Assembly (NCBI RefSeq): GCF_016908195.1
Contig: NZ_JAFBDK010000004.1
Location: 124,001-188,000, forward strand
Direction of reading: 5' to 3'
Origin: Jeotgalibacillus terrae
GTDB taxonomy: Bacteria > Bacillota > Bacilli > Bacillales > Jeotgalibacillaceae
Length of the DNA stretch: 64,000 nucleotides
Below, one piece after another: positions 9,653 through 17,039 of the stretch. Numbering within the stretch: the stretch's first letter is position 1; every line of letters begins with the position of its first letter. Under the pieces are notes generated by a model. It saw only the letters and a list, made by a program, of their open reading frames with translations. It was not told the origin of the DNA and did not search any database. The position numbers and the translations under genes were made by a program.

Positions 9653-10114
9653 ATGACATTACCTTTATTACCAACACTGAGTACCTTCTTTATTGTTACC
9701 AGTGCTGTACTGGTGGCAATTGGCTGGGCACTTGTCAGAAAGAGAAAAATTGAAGCTCATAAAAAAACGATGTTTGCAGCAGCTGTAGCAGCTCTTACCT
9801 TCTTTATTATCTATATGAGCAGAACGATCTTTGCGGGAAATACGGCATTTGGCGGTCCGGATGAGATGAAGATTTACTATACTGTATTTCTGGTTTTTCA
9901 TATTATTTTAGCAACTACCGGTGCAGTATTCGGTCTTGTCACGATCTGGCTCGGCTACAAGAATAGAATTAAGAAACACCGGAAAATTGGACCGGTTACA
10001 TCAGTCATCTGGTTTGCTACAGCGATTACCGGTGTAATGGTATATCTGCTTCTATATGTACTATATGAAGGCGGAGAAACTACATCAGTTATTAAAGCGA
10101 TTCTTGGAACATAA
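9653..10114 (+). CDS. DUF420 family membrane protein (YozB-like)
   Basis: 153 residues with four hydrophobic segments. The pattern of an N-terminal helix, RKRKIEAHKKTMFAA, FHIILATTG and a final helix fits the DUF420/YozB family, which often sits beside cytochrome oxidase assembly genes. Position after ctaG supports a link with oxidase assembly or heme/copper handling, but no activity has been shown that I know of. It ends at a strong terminator. Confidence 0.85.
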   Translation: MTLPLLPTLSTFFIVTSAVLVAIGWALVRKRKIEAHKKTMFAAAVAALTFFIIYMSRTIFAGNTAFGGPDEMKIYYTVFLVFHIILATTGAVFGLVTIWLGYKNRIKKHRKIGPVTSVIWFATAITGVMVYLLLYVLYEGGETTSVIKAILGT

Positions 10115-10118
10115 GCAT

Positions 10119-10160
10119 AAAAAAAGCGTGCCCCGCATTCAAACGGAGGCACGCTTTTTC
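10119..10160. terminator. Bidirectional terminator after the YozB-like gene
   Basis: Stem AAAAAGCGTGCC / GGCACGCTTTTT with A and T runs on either side. It serves the plus-strand ctaG transcript and the convergent minus-strand permease transcript. Confidence 0.9.
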
Positions 10161-10172
10161 ATCATTGATTAT

Positions 10173-10238
10173 ATTAAAGTTACATGTTATTTTAGCACAG
10201 CTGATGATTGTAGCGGAAATCAACAGCCAGCCTTAACG
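10173..10238. repeat. Dispersed intergenic repeat, short form (copy A)
   Basis: Contains TTTTAGCACAGCTG, a short spacer, GCGGAAATCAACAGCC and a closing CTTAAC...GCCTAAAA. The same word order recurs at 46323-46397 and, split by an inserted core, at 26005-26201. GCTGATGATT and AATCAACAGC can pair with one mismatch, giving a hairpin. It sits between a terminator and the 3' end of the minus-strand permease. Confidence 0.8.
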
Positions 10239-10242
10239 GAGC

Positions 10243-11301
10243 CTAAAATTTAAAATTCATTTTAATAATACCGGCTTCTTTTGCTGAATTGAAGATGATC
10301 AGAATCAATGGTCCAATAATAAAGCCGAGAATACCAAAAAGCTTTAAACCGATAAACATTGCAATCAAAGTAGCAAGAGGTGATAATCCAATATGTGTTC
10401 CCATCACCTTTGGTTCAACAGTACGTCTGATGATCAACAGTACAGCCGCTAAGATCGCGAGCTGAGTTCCCTGTTCAATATCACCTGTAATCAGCTGGAA
10501 AATGGCCCAGGGAGCAAGGACAACAATTGAACCGATAATTGGTATCAGGTCTATTAACCAGATAATAATTGCCATCACAAGCGCAACTTCAGGTGCAATG
10601 ATATAAAGACCTATTAATGAACCTGCCAGAATCAGCAGACTGACCAGAAACTGTGCTTTCGCAAACCCCCAAATAACCTTCGATAGCCTTGCAGTCATAA
10701 AGCGGACCTTCTCAGCAGTCTGATCTTTGAGGTGTTTGTAAATATTTTTTCTAATGCCTGGAAGGTCAAGCATAATTAAAAACAAAGCGATCAGGTATAC
10801 GAGAAAGCTGACAAGATAATCCGGTATGTTCGTAATCATACCTGTTACACTTTCAGCGTTAATTGAATTTGTAATACTTGTTCTGAAATCGTTCAGGAAA
10901 TTATTAACTTCCTCACTGGTCTGATTCATTACCTGCGGCGGAACCTGTGCAAAGGTGATGGCCATATCTGTTTCAACAGTCTCCCACCATTTAGCCAGTT
11001 CATTTACATAATCGGGTGTATTTTCAACAAATTGAATAGCCTGGCCGATTAATTTCGTAACTGCAAAATAAGAAATTAATCCAATGGTACCCAGGAATAA
11101 AACAAAAACAGTTCCAACTGACATCTTTCTGTTCAGTTTTGTCCGTGTATTAATAAACTTAACCAGTGGCTCGAGTATAAGTGCTGTTATGACTGCCACA
11201 ATTAAAGGGACAGATACTGGCAGAATGAAGTAGATCAGTATCAGTGTTATCAGTATCACGAAAGCGGTTATCATATTTTTCTTTGTAAATAGCTTGTTCA
11301 A
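10243..11301 (-). CDS. AI-2E family transporter (permease, PerM/YtvI-like)
   Basis: 352 residues; about seven hydrophobic helices arranged as a helical N-terminal pair, a long soluble segment (roughly residues 75-145) and a C-terminal membrane block. The C-terminal PKVMGTHIGLSPLATLIAMFIGLKLFG motif region is characteristic of the AI-2E exporter/permease superfamily, whose B. subtilis members include YtvI, YueF and YubA. Substrate is unknown; names based on autoinducer-2 should not be taken literally. The start is TTG at 11301 with GAGGGG about 8 nt upstream. B. subtilis has ylbA/ylbB near this place, so this gene is an insertion relative to that order. Confidence 0.85.
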   Translation of the reverse strand: MNKLFTKKNMITAFVILITLILIYFILPVSVPLIVAVITALILEPLVKFINTRTKLNRKMSVGTVFVLFLGTIGLISYFAVTKLIGQAIQFVENTPDYVNELAKWWETVETDMAITFAQVPPQVMNQTSEEVNNFLNDFRTSITNSINAESVTGMITNIPDYLVSFLVYLIALFLIMLDLPGIRKNIYKHLKDQTAEKVRFMTARLSKVIWGFAKAQFLVSLLILAGSLIGLYIIAPEVALVMAIIIWLIDLIPIIGSIVVLAPWAIFQLITGDIEQGTQLAILAAVLLIIRRTVEPKVMGTHIGLSPLATLIAMFIGLKLFGILGFIIGPLILIIFNSAKEAGIIKMNFKF

Positions 11302-11371
11302 CGCCGGGCCCCTCTCAGCAAATTTAATGATTTATTAATATGCAGGGTATATGAAAATATCTTTTAATGGA

Positions 11372-11404
11372 TAAAATAAAAGAGCCATAGCTATAATGGC
11401 TCTT
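11372..11404 (-). terminator. Terminator of the YugN-like gene
   Basis: Stem AGAGCCAT / ATGGCTCT with a T run on the minus-strand side, just after the YugN-like stop codon. Confidence 0.85.
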
Positions 11405-11409
11405 TACCA

Positions 11410-11769
11410 TCAGATCGCAACCTTAGAAAGGTCTTCATAAATGGCAATCAGAATTTTTTCACACGTTTGAACCAGGTGTTCAGGAAACTCTTCACCTTCA
11501 CCATATTCAACACCGTGTGGGTAATAATGCTTTCCAAGAAGCGGTGTTAACAGCTTTACATCTGCATCACTGGCACCAATATCACCTTTTTCAGTGAAGC
11601 CGAAAATGCGCAGATAAAAAGTACCTTCTCTGATTTCAAACTTTCTGTCATATGTAACACGTTCCCAGTCCCATTGACCAGCACGGACCATTCCATGTTC
11701 ATTCATAATATCTTCCAGTGGATCAAATTCAATTAATAGGGATTCTAACCCTGTATTTTCAAAACGCAT
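11410..11769 (-). CDS. YugN-like family protein
   Basis: A 119-residue soluble acidic protein. The stretches GQWDWERVTYDRKFE, YYLR-like FYLRIFGF and GKHYYPHGVEYGEGEEFP match what I know of the YugN-like family of Bacillales (B. subtilis YugN, about 133 residues). Function is unknown. GGAGGAG lies 7 nt before the ATG. It is transcribed divergently from ylbC across about 200 bp and has its own terminator. Confidence 0.8.
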   Translation of the reverse strand: MRFENTGLESLLIEFDPLEDIMNEHGMVRAGQWDWERVTYDRKFEIREGTFYLRIFGFTEKGDIGASDADVKLLTPLLGKHYYPHGVEYGEGEEFPEHLVQTCEKILIAIYEDLSKVAI

Positions 11770-11970
11770 TTGAAAATCTCCTCCTGTAAACCAGTTTTAA
11801 AATAAAACATCTCATGATTAATAATAGTCGAAAAAATAAGAAGTTGCAATTATGTCAGCAATTTAATGTCACTTTTTTGTGGCGAAAAGATGACAGTTAA
11901 CATACGGTCTATCGCTATTATTATAAACGTTTCATATGTATAATATAAGTAGTAGAAAGGAGGGGCTCAA

Positions 11971-13053
11971 ATGAAAGCTGTGATTAGAATAGGCGTAGTC
12001 ATATTAGTCATATTCCTCATTGGCTTTTATAATGGTCCTTCTTTCCAGGAAAACGAAGAGCTTGAAAATCAACCGTTTAATGTTGACCCTGATGAACGTG
12101 CAGAAATACCTGCTTCAGACGGTTTAACACGTCCGAAATCCGGTGTTTCTGTCTATATAGGTAAGTCTGCCGACAGTTTGACAGAAACTTATGGGGAGCC
12201 TGTCAGGATTGACCCGGGAAGAAATGGGCTCAGCTGGTACATTTACAACCAGGAGAATGGATATATGCAGGCTGCAGTTAAAGAAGGAGAAGTAAAAGCT
12301 CTTTATGTCATGGGTGGTGCTTTTGATAGTACACCTTATTATACAGGACAGTCAGTACAGGACATTTACCGTTTTACAATGATTAACAGTGAAATCGTTG
12401 TAGAAGATGAAGGGCGTGTATATCAGCTTGAGCTCAGTGAACAGGACCTTCATACAAGGTTGCTGGTGCAGTTTGAAGATATTTATGCACAGCTTATGAT
12501 TGACTCTGTTACCGGTACATTAATGGGTGTTTATTATCTTGATAAAGAGACCCTTCTTGATCAGCAGCCTTATGAAGGATCCATTGAGGGGGGACCGGCA
12601 GCTGACGCTGAGCAGGTCATACTTGAAGAAGTGAATAAGGCAAATGAACGTCAGATATTCGATATCGTAAATTTTGTAAGAGCTTCACAAGGCCTCCCTG
12701 AATTGATCTGGAGTGATAATGTGGCAAAAGCTGCGAGAGCATTCAGCCTTCTGAGAAATCAATTATCAGCTGAAGAAGACAGTCCGGAGCTGCCGGGTTT
12801 ATCTGACAGGCTGACAGAGCTTGAGCGTGAGTATAAGTCTGCAGGTGAAAATACAGCTTCACAATATTATCTGACTCCCGCTGTAGTTCATGGCTGGCTT
12901 AATTCCGAGGGGCACAGAGAAACGATGCTCGCTGATACTTTCACTCATACAGGAGCAGGAGTCTACGGCAGTTATTTCACACAGGATTTTGTCCAGTATG
13001 AAGAAACTGAAGAAGCAAACTCAGACCAGACTACGCTGCAATCAGAGGAATAA
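11971..13053 (+). CDS. ylbC: CAP-domain protein YlbC
   Basis: 360 residues: an N-terminal hydrophobic signal/anchor (residues 4-20), a CAP-associated domain (about 55-195) and a CAP/SCP domain (about 225-340) with GENTAS and VHGWLNSEGHRETML. It is probably exported. Order and size match B. subtilis YlbC (about 346). The first metal-type His of many CAP domains (usually AxxHS) reads ARAFS here, so a Zn-dependent activity is doubtful. GAAAGGAGG gives a strong ribosome site. Function is unknown. Confidence 0.9.
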   Translation: MKAVIRIGVVILVIFLIGFYNGPSFQENEELENQPFNVDPDERAEIPASDGLTRPKSGVSVYIGKSADSLTETYGEPVRIDPGRNGLSWYIYNQENGYMQAAVKEGEVKALYVMGGAFDSTPYYTGQSVQDIYRFTMINSEIVVEDEGRVYQLELSEQDLHTRLLVQFEDIYAQLMIDSVTGTLMGVYYLDKETLLDQQPYEGSIEGGPAADAEQVILEEVNKANERQIFDIVNFVRASQGLPELIWSDNVAKAARAFSLLRNQLSAEEDSPELPGLSDRLTELEREYKSAGENTASQYYLTPAVVHGWLNSEGHRETMLADTFTHTGAGVYGSYFTQDFVQYEETEEANSDQTTLQSEE

Positions 13054-13082
13054 GGACGGGACAAATTTGTCCCGTCCTTATT
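13052..13082. terminator. Bidirectional terminator, ylbC and thioesterase
   Basis: A perfect 28-bp palindrome centred on AAATTT (AAGGACGGGAC / GTCCCGTCCTT). It overlaps the ylbC stop and touches the stop codon of the convergent thioesterase gene. Confidence 0.92.
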
Positions 13083-13551
13083 TCTTATCAATCATAAAAA
13101 ATGATCCCGTGGCATGGGCTGCCCGCTTACCTTCAGCAGTTTCAATCCATCCCTCAATGACCATCGTTTTAGTCCCCGCATGAACAACTTTGGCATAAGC
13201 TGTAACTTCACCCTCATATATTGGTGCAGTGTAGTGCAGATTAAGTTGGTTTGTTACTGCAGCTTTTCCGGGAAGAGCTACTTTATTTGCAAGGGTGCCC
13301 ATTGCTGTATCTATGGCTGTGGCCGTAATTCCACCGTGCATGATCCCGAGTGAATTATATACAATCGGTGTGACCGGCATTTTAATAGAAAGCACTTCAC
13401 CATTAAATTCATGTTGCATTGCAAATAATGCACTTACGTAGGAAGAACTTTTTCCCTGACGCTTTGCTTCAAATCCTTTCAGAACCTGATCTATTATCAT
13501 TTTTTCTTCTTCGTTTAATTGATCAACAGTTATTTGATTGATTGTATCCAT
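13078..13551 (-). CDS. PaaI-family hotdog thioesterase
   Basis: 157 residues with the hotdog-fold motif HGGITATAIDTAMGTLA, which holds the family's active-site His-Gly-Gly and the helix carrying the acidic residue. Members hydrolyse aryl- or acyl-CoA thioesters in the cytosol; the substrate here is unknown. The longer frame begins at 13560, but the AAAGGGGG site touches that ATG; the ATG at 13551 has normal spacing. It is convergent with ylbC and divergent from ylbD, and is absent from this place in B. subtilis. Confidence 0.88.
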   Translation of the reverse strand: MDTINQITVDQLNEEEKMIIDQVLKGFEAKRQGKSSSYVSALFAMQHEFNGEVLSIKMPVTPIVYNSLGIMHGGITATAIDTAMGTLANKVALPGKAAVTNQLNLHYTAPIYEGEVTAYAKVVHAGTKTMVIEGWIETAEGKRAAHATGSFFMIDKK

Positions 13552-13629
13552 TCTGAACATCCCCCTTTAACCATTCAACCCATTTTACCATAAAATATAT
13601 GAACTAACGCTAAGAGGAGGCGGATGTAA

Positions 13630-13950
13630 ATGAGCAGCGGGCTGAACAATTTTAAAAGTTATCTGAAAAAGCACCCTGATCTGATTTTAAAAGTGAGACG
13701 GGGGGAAACAACCTGGCAGGCATTATATGATGAGTGGCTGTTAGTTGAACAGAAAGATTCAAGGGGAATAGAGTTCGATCAGATATTGAATACTGTGAAA
13801 GAAAAAATTCAGGATATTGATCCCGGACAGATTGAAGAATATTCAAAACGGATACAATCGGGTCTGGACTTTTTTCAGGAAATGCTCAGCAAATTAAACC
13901 AGGAGAAAAACGAGCCGGATGATATTTTAATGAAACAATGGAAGCAATAA
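13630..13950 (+). CDS. ylbD: YlbD-like putative spore coat protein
   Basis: A 106-residue charged, helical protein. The N-terminal FKSYLKKHPDLILKVRRGETTWQ matches the YlbD family signature (B. subtilis YlbD is about 132 residues and was reported as a coat protein). The C-terminus is shorter than in B. subtilis. AAGAGGAGG provides the ribosome site. It is followed 48 bp later by ylbF; ylbE, between them in B. subtilis, is absent. Confidence 0.82.
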   Translation: MSSGLNNFKSYLKKHPDLILKVRRGETTWQALYDEWLLVEQKDSRGIEFDQILNTVKEKIQDIDPGQIEEYSKRIQSGLDFFQEMLSKLNQEKNEPDDILMKQWKQ

Positions 13951-13998
13951 GGGTTCAATCAGTGAATTTCATGTTATGATAAAAGTGGAGGTGCGATT

Positions 13999-14445
13999 AT
14001 GTTAGCTACGATGGAAAGAATCATGCTGCTTGATGCCTCAGATGAACTGTCTGAAGCAATCCTGCATTCAGAAACACTGGAAAATTACTATGAAAAGTAC
14101 CGTACACTTAAATCATCCGGTAAGTCCATGGATAGAATATATAAATTTAATAATCTGAAGGAGCTGTATGAAGAAGTGCAGCGCTTTGGAAGGTATCACC
14201 CTGACTACAGCAGAGTAATGAAGGAAATCAGGGAGACAAAGAGAGATATGGATATGGATCCGAATGTCGCACAATTCAGGGTTGCTGAAAATGAGTTACA
14301 GCAGCTGCTTGATGAAGTCAGTGCTTTAATTGGCCATGCAGTATCTGAGAATGTCAAGATTCCAACGGGAAATCCATTCTTTGATTCACAATCCGGATGC
14401 AGCGGCGGCTGCGGTTCGGGCGGGGGATGCTCCTGCTCAGCTTAA
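13999..14445 (+). CDS. ylbF: YlbF/RicF regulator of competence, sporulation and RNA processing
   Basis: 148 residues, as in B. subtilis (149). An alpha-helical YlbF domain (residues about 5-115) is followed by a Gly/Ser/Cys tail with the pattern CSGGCGSGGGCSC. In B. subtilis YlbF (RicF), YmcA (RicA) and YaaT (RicT) form a complex carrying Fe-S clusters that binds RNase Y and affects Spo0A activation and biofilm formation. The five tail cysteines are consistent with cluster binding. It ends at a terminator. Confidence 0.93.
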   Translation: MLATMERIMLLDASDELSEAILHSETLENYYEKYRTLKSSGKSMDRIYKFNNLKELYEEVQRFGRYHPDYSRVMKEIRETKRDMDMDPNVAQFRVAENELQQLLDEVSALIGHAVSENVKIPTGNPFFDSQSGCSGGCGSGGGCSCSA

Positions 14446-14447
14446 TC

Positions 14448-14482
14448 AAAAAAAGAACTGGCATGCGCCAGTTCTTTTTTTA
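14448..14482. terminator. Bidirectional terminator after ylbF
   Basis: Stem AAAAGAACTGGC / GCCAGTTCTTTT with A and T runs. It overlaps the stop codon of the convergent glycerophosphodiesterase gene. Confidence 0.92.
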
Positions 14483-15382
14483 ATCGTTTTTAACAAGTTG
14501 AATGGCAATGTCAGGGCGGTCCGTAATGATACCGTCCGCACCAAGTCTAAGCAGGCGGTCCATTGTTTCCACATCATTTACAGTCCAGTACTCGACCTGG
14601 ATGTTAAGCGCAGTCAGGAATTCAATGAACCCTTTTGAGTCCAGTGGAATAGATTTATGCTTTGTTGGAATCTGAATCGCGTCAGCGTTTGGATGATAAA
14701 GATGCCCAAAACCGCTGCGGAATAATGAAAATGCTTTACGTGCTTCATTTTCACCTGCACCGATTGCCACGCGGTCCTGTGAGTAAAGGGAGAATCGGTC
14801 AATCTGCTCATCATAAAAGCTTGTGACAAGTACTCTGTCCATTACATCAAGTTTTTCAATCAGGCGCCATAGTTTTGACGGCATCAGACTGCCTTCATAA
14901 GTATCTGGATCTTCTTTCATATCAATATTAAAGAGATGATCCGGAAACGCTTCAAGCGCTTCTTTGAGGCTGAGGATTTTTTCATCTTTTCCTCTATATG
15001 TCTGTTCGCCCTGAAGGTCTCTGAAATGGTAACCAAGATCAAATTCCTTGAGCTCGGAAAGCGTGTAGTCTGAAACTCTTCCTGAACCATTTGTCGTTCT
15101 GTCGATAAATTGATCATGGAATACAATCAGTTCTTCATCTTTGGTCATTCTGATATCAATTTCAAAACCATCAACGCCCAGTTCAGCAGCATTTTTAAAA
15201 GCAGCTAGTGAACTTTCAGGTGCCAGGGCTGCACCGCCGCGATGAGCAAAAATACGTGGTTTTTCACCTTCAAAGAATGGTTTTGTTTGTCTTTTTACAG
15301 GCTTTGATGTCATTTTTGTACCAGCCCAGATTGCTGCACCTGATGCAGCGAGTGCAAGACCGATGTTCGTTTTCTTTCCCAT
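14480..15382 (-). CDS. Glycerophosphodiester phosphodiesterase, membrane-anchored or exported
   Basis: 300 residues: a short hydrophobic N-terminus (about 6-20) and a GDPD TIM-barrel with the catalytic motifs HRGGAALAPESSLAAF (His, Arg, Glu) and EIDIRMTKDEELIVFHD (Glu, Asp, His). It would release sn-glycerol-3-phosphate from deacylated phospholipid or teichoic acid-type substrates. AAGGGAGG points to ATG 15382 rather than 15412. It lies inside the ylbF-ylbG interval, where B. subtilis has no such gene, so it is an insertion in the conserved order. Confidence 0.92.
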   Translation of the reverse strand: MGKKTNIGLALAASGAAIWAGTKMTSKPVKRQTKPFFEGEKPRIFAHRGGAALAPESSLAAFKNAAELGVDGFEIDIRMTKDEELIVFHDQFIDRTTNGSGRVSDYTLSELKEFDLGYHFRDLQGEQTYRGKDEKILSLKEALEAFPDHLFNIDMKEDPDTYEGSLMPSKLWRLIEKLDVMDRVLVTSFYDEQIDRFSLYSQDRVAIGAGENEARKAFSLFRSGFGHLYHPNADAIQIPTKHKSIPLDSKGFIEFLTALNIQVEYWTVNDVETMDRLLRLGADGIITDRPDIAIQLVKND

Positions 15383-15456
15383 TTCAAATCCTCCCTTATA
15401 CAAATATTTCACAATTTAATGTTAGCACGCCAGGGTGGCGGCGCACAAACATAAGC

Positions 15457-15771
15457 TCACCTGAACCTGATACAGTCACTGCATAAATTTCCGCAGCAGA
15501 ACATTTTCTCAAGCGGAACATAAAAACGGTGGCGGTACACCCATTGTTCATGAGCAGACCTGACAAATACAGTTTCAGCATTCAGCCGTTTCCCCCGCAT
15601 CGCCCTGACTGCACACTTTTTTATCATATGTTCAACTTCATTTCGATCGGTTTTAATTGTTTTCAAATACAAAAAAGGTATACCGGCGGATTTCTTCCAC
15701 TCTGCCTGAATCATACCGGGTTCATCATGCAATAAGGAGATAAATTTCTCCCAAATGTCATTCACATCCAT
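15457..15771 (-). CDS. Unknown small protein with C-terminal Cys cluster
   Basis: 104 residues, not recognised. It is basic, without membrane segments, and ends in CCGNLCSDCIRFR, a C-C-x3-C-x2-C cluster that could bind zinc or an Fe-S cluster. AAAGGAAG supports ATG 15771 over the upstream ATG at 15789. It is divergent from ylbG and next to the inserted glycerophosphodiesterase. It might be a lineage-specific gene; coding is likely because of the ribosome site and length but not certain. Confidence 0.6.
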   Translation of the reverse strand: MDVNDIWEKFISLLHDEPGMIQAEWKKSAGIPFLYLKTIKTDRNEVEHMIKKCAVRAMRGKRLNAETVFVRSAHEQWVYRHRFYVPLEKMFCCGNLCSDCIRFR

Positions 15772-15850
15772 ATAAGCGCTTCCTTTCATTGCCGGAGTGG
15801 CATGGGATATGCTACAATTCTGTATAAGAATAATGAGTGAGGTAATGACT

Positions 15851-16126
15851 ATGCTGACAGAGCGTCAAGGATTGATCGTATGGCTGCACAGCTTAAAGCA
15901 CGCTAAAACATTAAGGCGCTTTGGGAATGTGCATTACGTATCCAGAAAAATGAAATATGTATTATTATACTGTAATCAGAGTGAAATTGAAAAATTGACA
16001 GAGAAGCTCTCCAACTATTCCTATGTGAAAAAAGTGGATGTTTCATTAAGACCGTTTGTTAAAACAGAATATGAAAATGCAAGACCGGATAAAGCAAAAG
16101 AGTACGACTATAAAATGGGTCTTTGA
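15851..16126 (+). CDS. ylbG: DUF2129 protein YlbG
   Basis: 91 residues, the size of B. subtilis YlbG (90). The stretches LKHAKTLRRFGNVHYVSRKMKYVLLYC and KAKEYDYKMGL at the end are family hallmarks. The protein is a small cytosolic UPF/DUF2129 member of unknown function, always near rsmD and coaD in Bacillales. The open frame begins earlier at 15797, but GTGAGG at 15835-15842 and the family length support ATG 15851 (or 15845). It is followed by its own terminator. Confidence 0.92.
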   Translation: MLTERQGLIVWLHSLKHAKTLRRFGNVHYVSRKMKYVLLYCNQSEIEKLTEKLSNYSYVKKVDVSLRPFVKTEYENARPDKAKEYDYKMGL

Positions 16127-16130
16127 CAAT

Positions 16131-16163
16131 TAAAAAAAGGCGGGCATAGGCTCCGCCTTTTTT
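16131..16163. terminator. Terminator after ylbG
   Basis: Stem AAAAAAGGCGG / CCGCCTTTTTT with flanking A and T runs; also placed to stop the convergent gene that ends at 16174. Confidence 0.88.
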
Positions 16164-16173
16164 GTATCCGGTT

Positions 16174-16560
16174 TTATGAGAGTGGTGCGATATATCGATT
16201 CATTCTGAGTATGCCGATTAAATGCTGGAAATAAAGCTCAGTCTCACCGAAGACGGCTGAAGGCTGTACTTCAAGATGTACAATCGGAATACCGGATTCA
16301 GAAGCTGCTGACTCAATCAGTTTTAGTCGTTCAGAAGGGTCCTCAAGATCAGGAATGCCCTCTCTGGAAATATAAATTGCCTGGAAATTACCCATTTCAG
16401 TTTTCTTCATAATCAGAGCCGGAGACACGACTTTTCTGTCATTTATTACCGTATGTAAGACAGCAAGACGTGAAGCGCGCTCCTTATTATAACGGATCAA
16501 ATCCAACAGCTCATAAATGTCTGCGTATCCTTCGCCAAGTTCAATAAAACGCTGAATCAT
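16174..16560 (-). CDS. Conserved Bacillales protein, DUF7147 type
   Basis: 128 residues, soluble. MIQRFIELGEGYADIYEL at the start, GNFQAIYISREGIP in the middle and LYFQHLIGILRMNRYI at the end recall a family in Bacillales genomes that is sometimes labelled methylthioribose kinase, apparently wrongly, and more recently DUF7147. No kinase motif is visible. AGGTGA precedes the ATG closely. Function unknown. Confidence 0.72.
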   Translation of the reverse strand: MIQRFIELGEGYADIYELLDLIRYNKERASRLAVLHTVINDRKVVSPALIMKKTEMGNFQAIYISREGIPDLEDPSERLKLIESAASESGIPIVHLEVQPSAVFGETELYFQHLIGILRMNRYIAPLS

Positions 16561-16660
16561 TCTGTCACCTGCTTATAAAATTTTATATACCTAATGTATC
16601 ATAAGTTTTCTTTTTAAGCTTTCATGAAGGGATAAAATTCGATGATCCGGGGTGGTCGAC

Positions 16661-16951
16661 GTGCATATTGCAGTGATTGTATTGGTAGTTGTTTTAATCA
16701 TCGTGTATTTTTTGCCTGCAGGGGAACAGAAAGTGGATTTTAAAGATGAAGGATGGATTGTTGCTGCCATCGTTACAGCTTTAGCGGCTTATGGGGTTAT
16801 TGAACTTGCTAAACAGGAAGAGTTAAAAGAATTAACACTTGATGAACTTAAGAATGAATTGGAGCAATTTGATGACCTGCCTGATATCGACATGATCGTT
16901 GAAAACATGGAAATAGAAGGCACATTGCATGATTTTATTGACATGGGTTAA
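16661..16951 (+). CDS. Unknown small membrane protein
   Basis: 96 residues, not recognised. One hydrophobic helix (residues 3-20), a second weaker hydrophobic stretch (about 33-50, GWIVAAIVTALAAYGVIEL) and an acidic C-terminus rich in Asp and Glu. CCGGGGTGG at 16648-16654 favours GTG 16661; the frame also offers GTG 16652. It sits between the DUF7147 gene and the unknown secreted protein. Confidence 0.65.
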   Translation: MHIAVIVLVVVLIIVYFLPAGEQKVDFKDEGWIVAAIVTALAAYGVIELAKQEELKELTLDELKNELEQFDDLPDIDMIVENMEIEGTLHDFIDMG

Positions 16952-17039
16952 ATATACCTAACATTTTCGAATAAAAATAATAGAACTTTAAGACTACATG
17001 CCGTATAATAGTTTTATCAAATATGCGGGATGTGATGAG

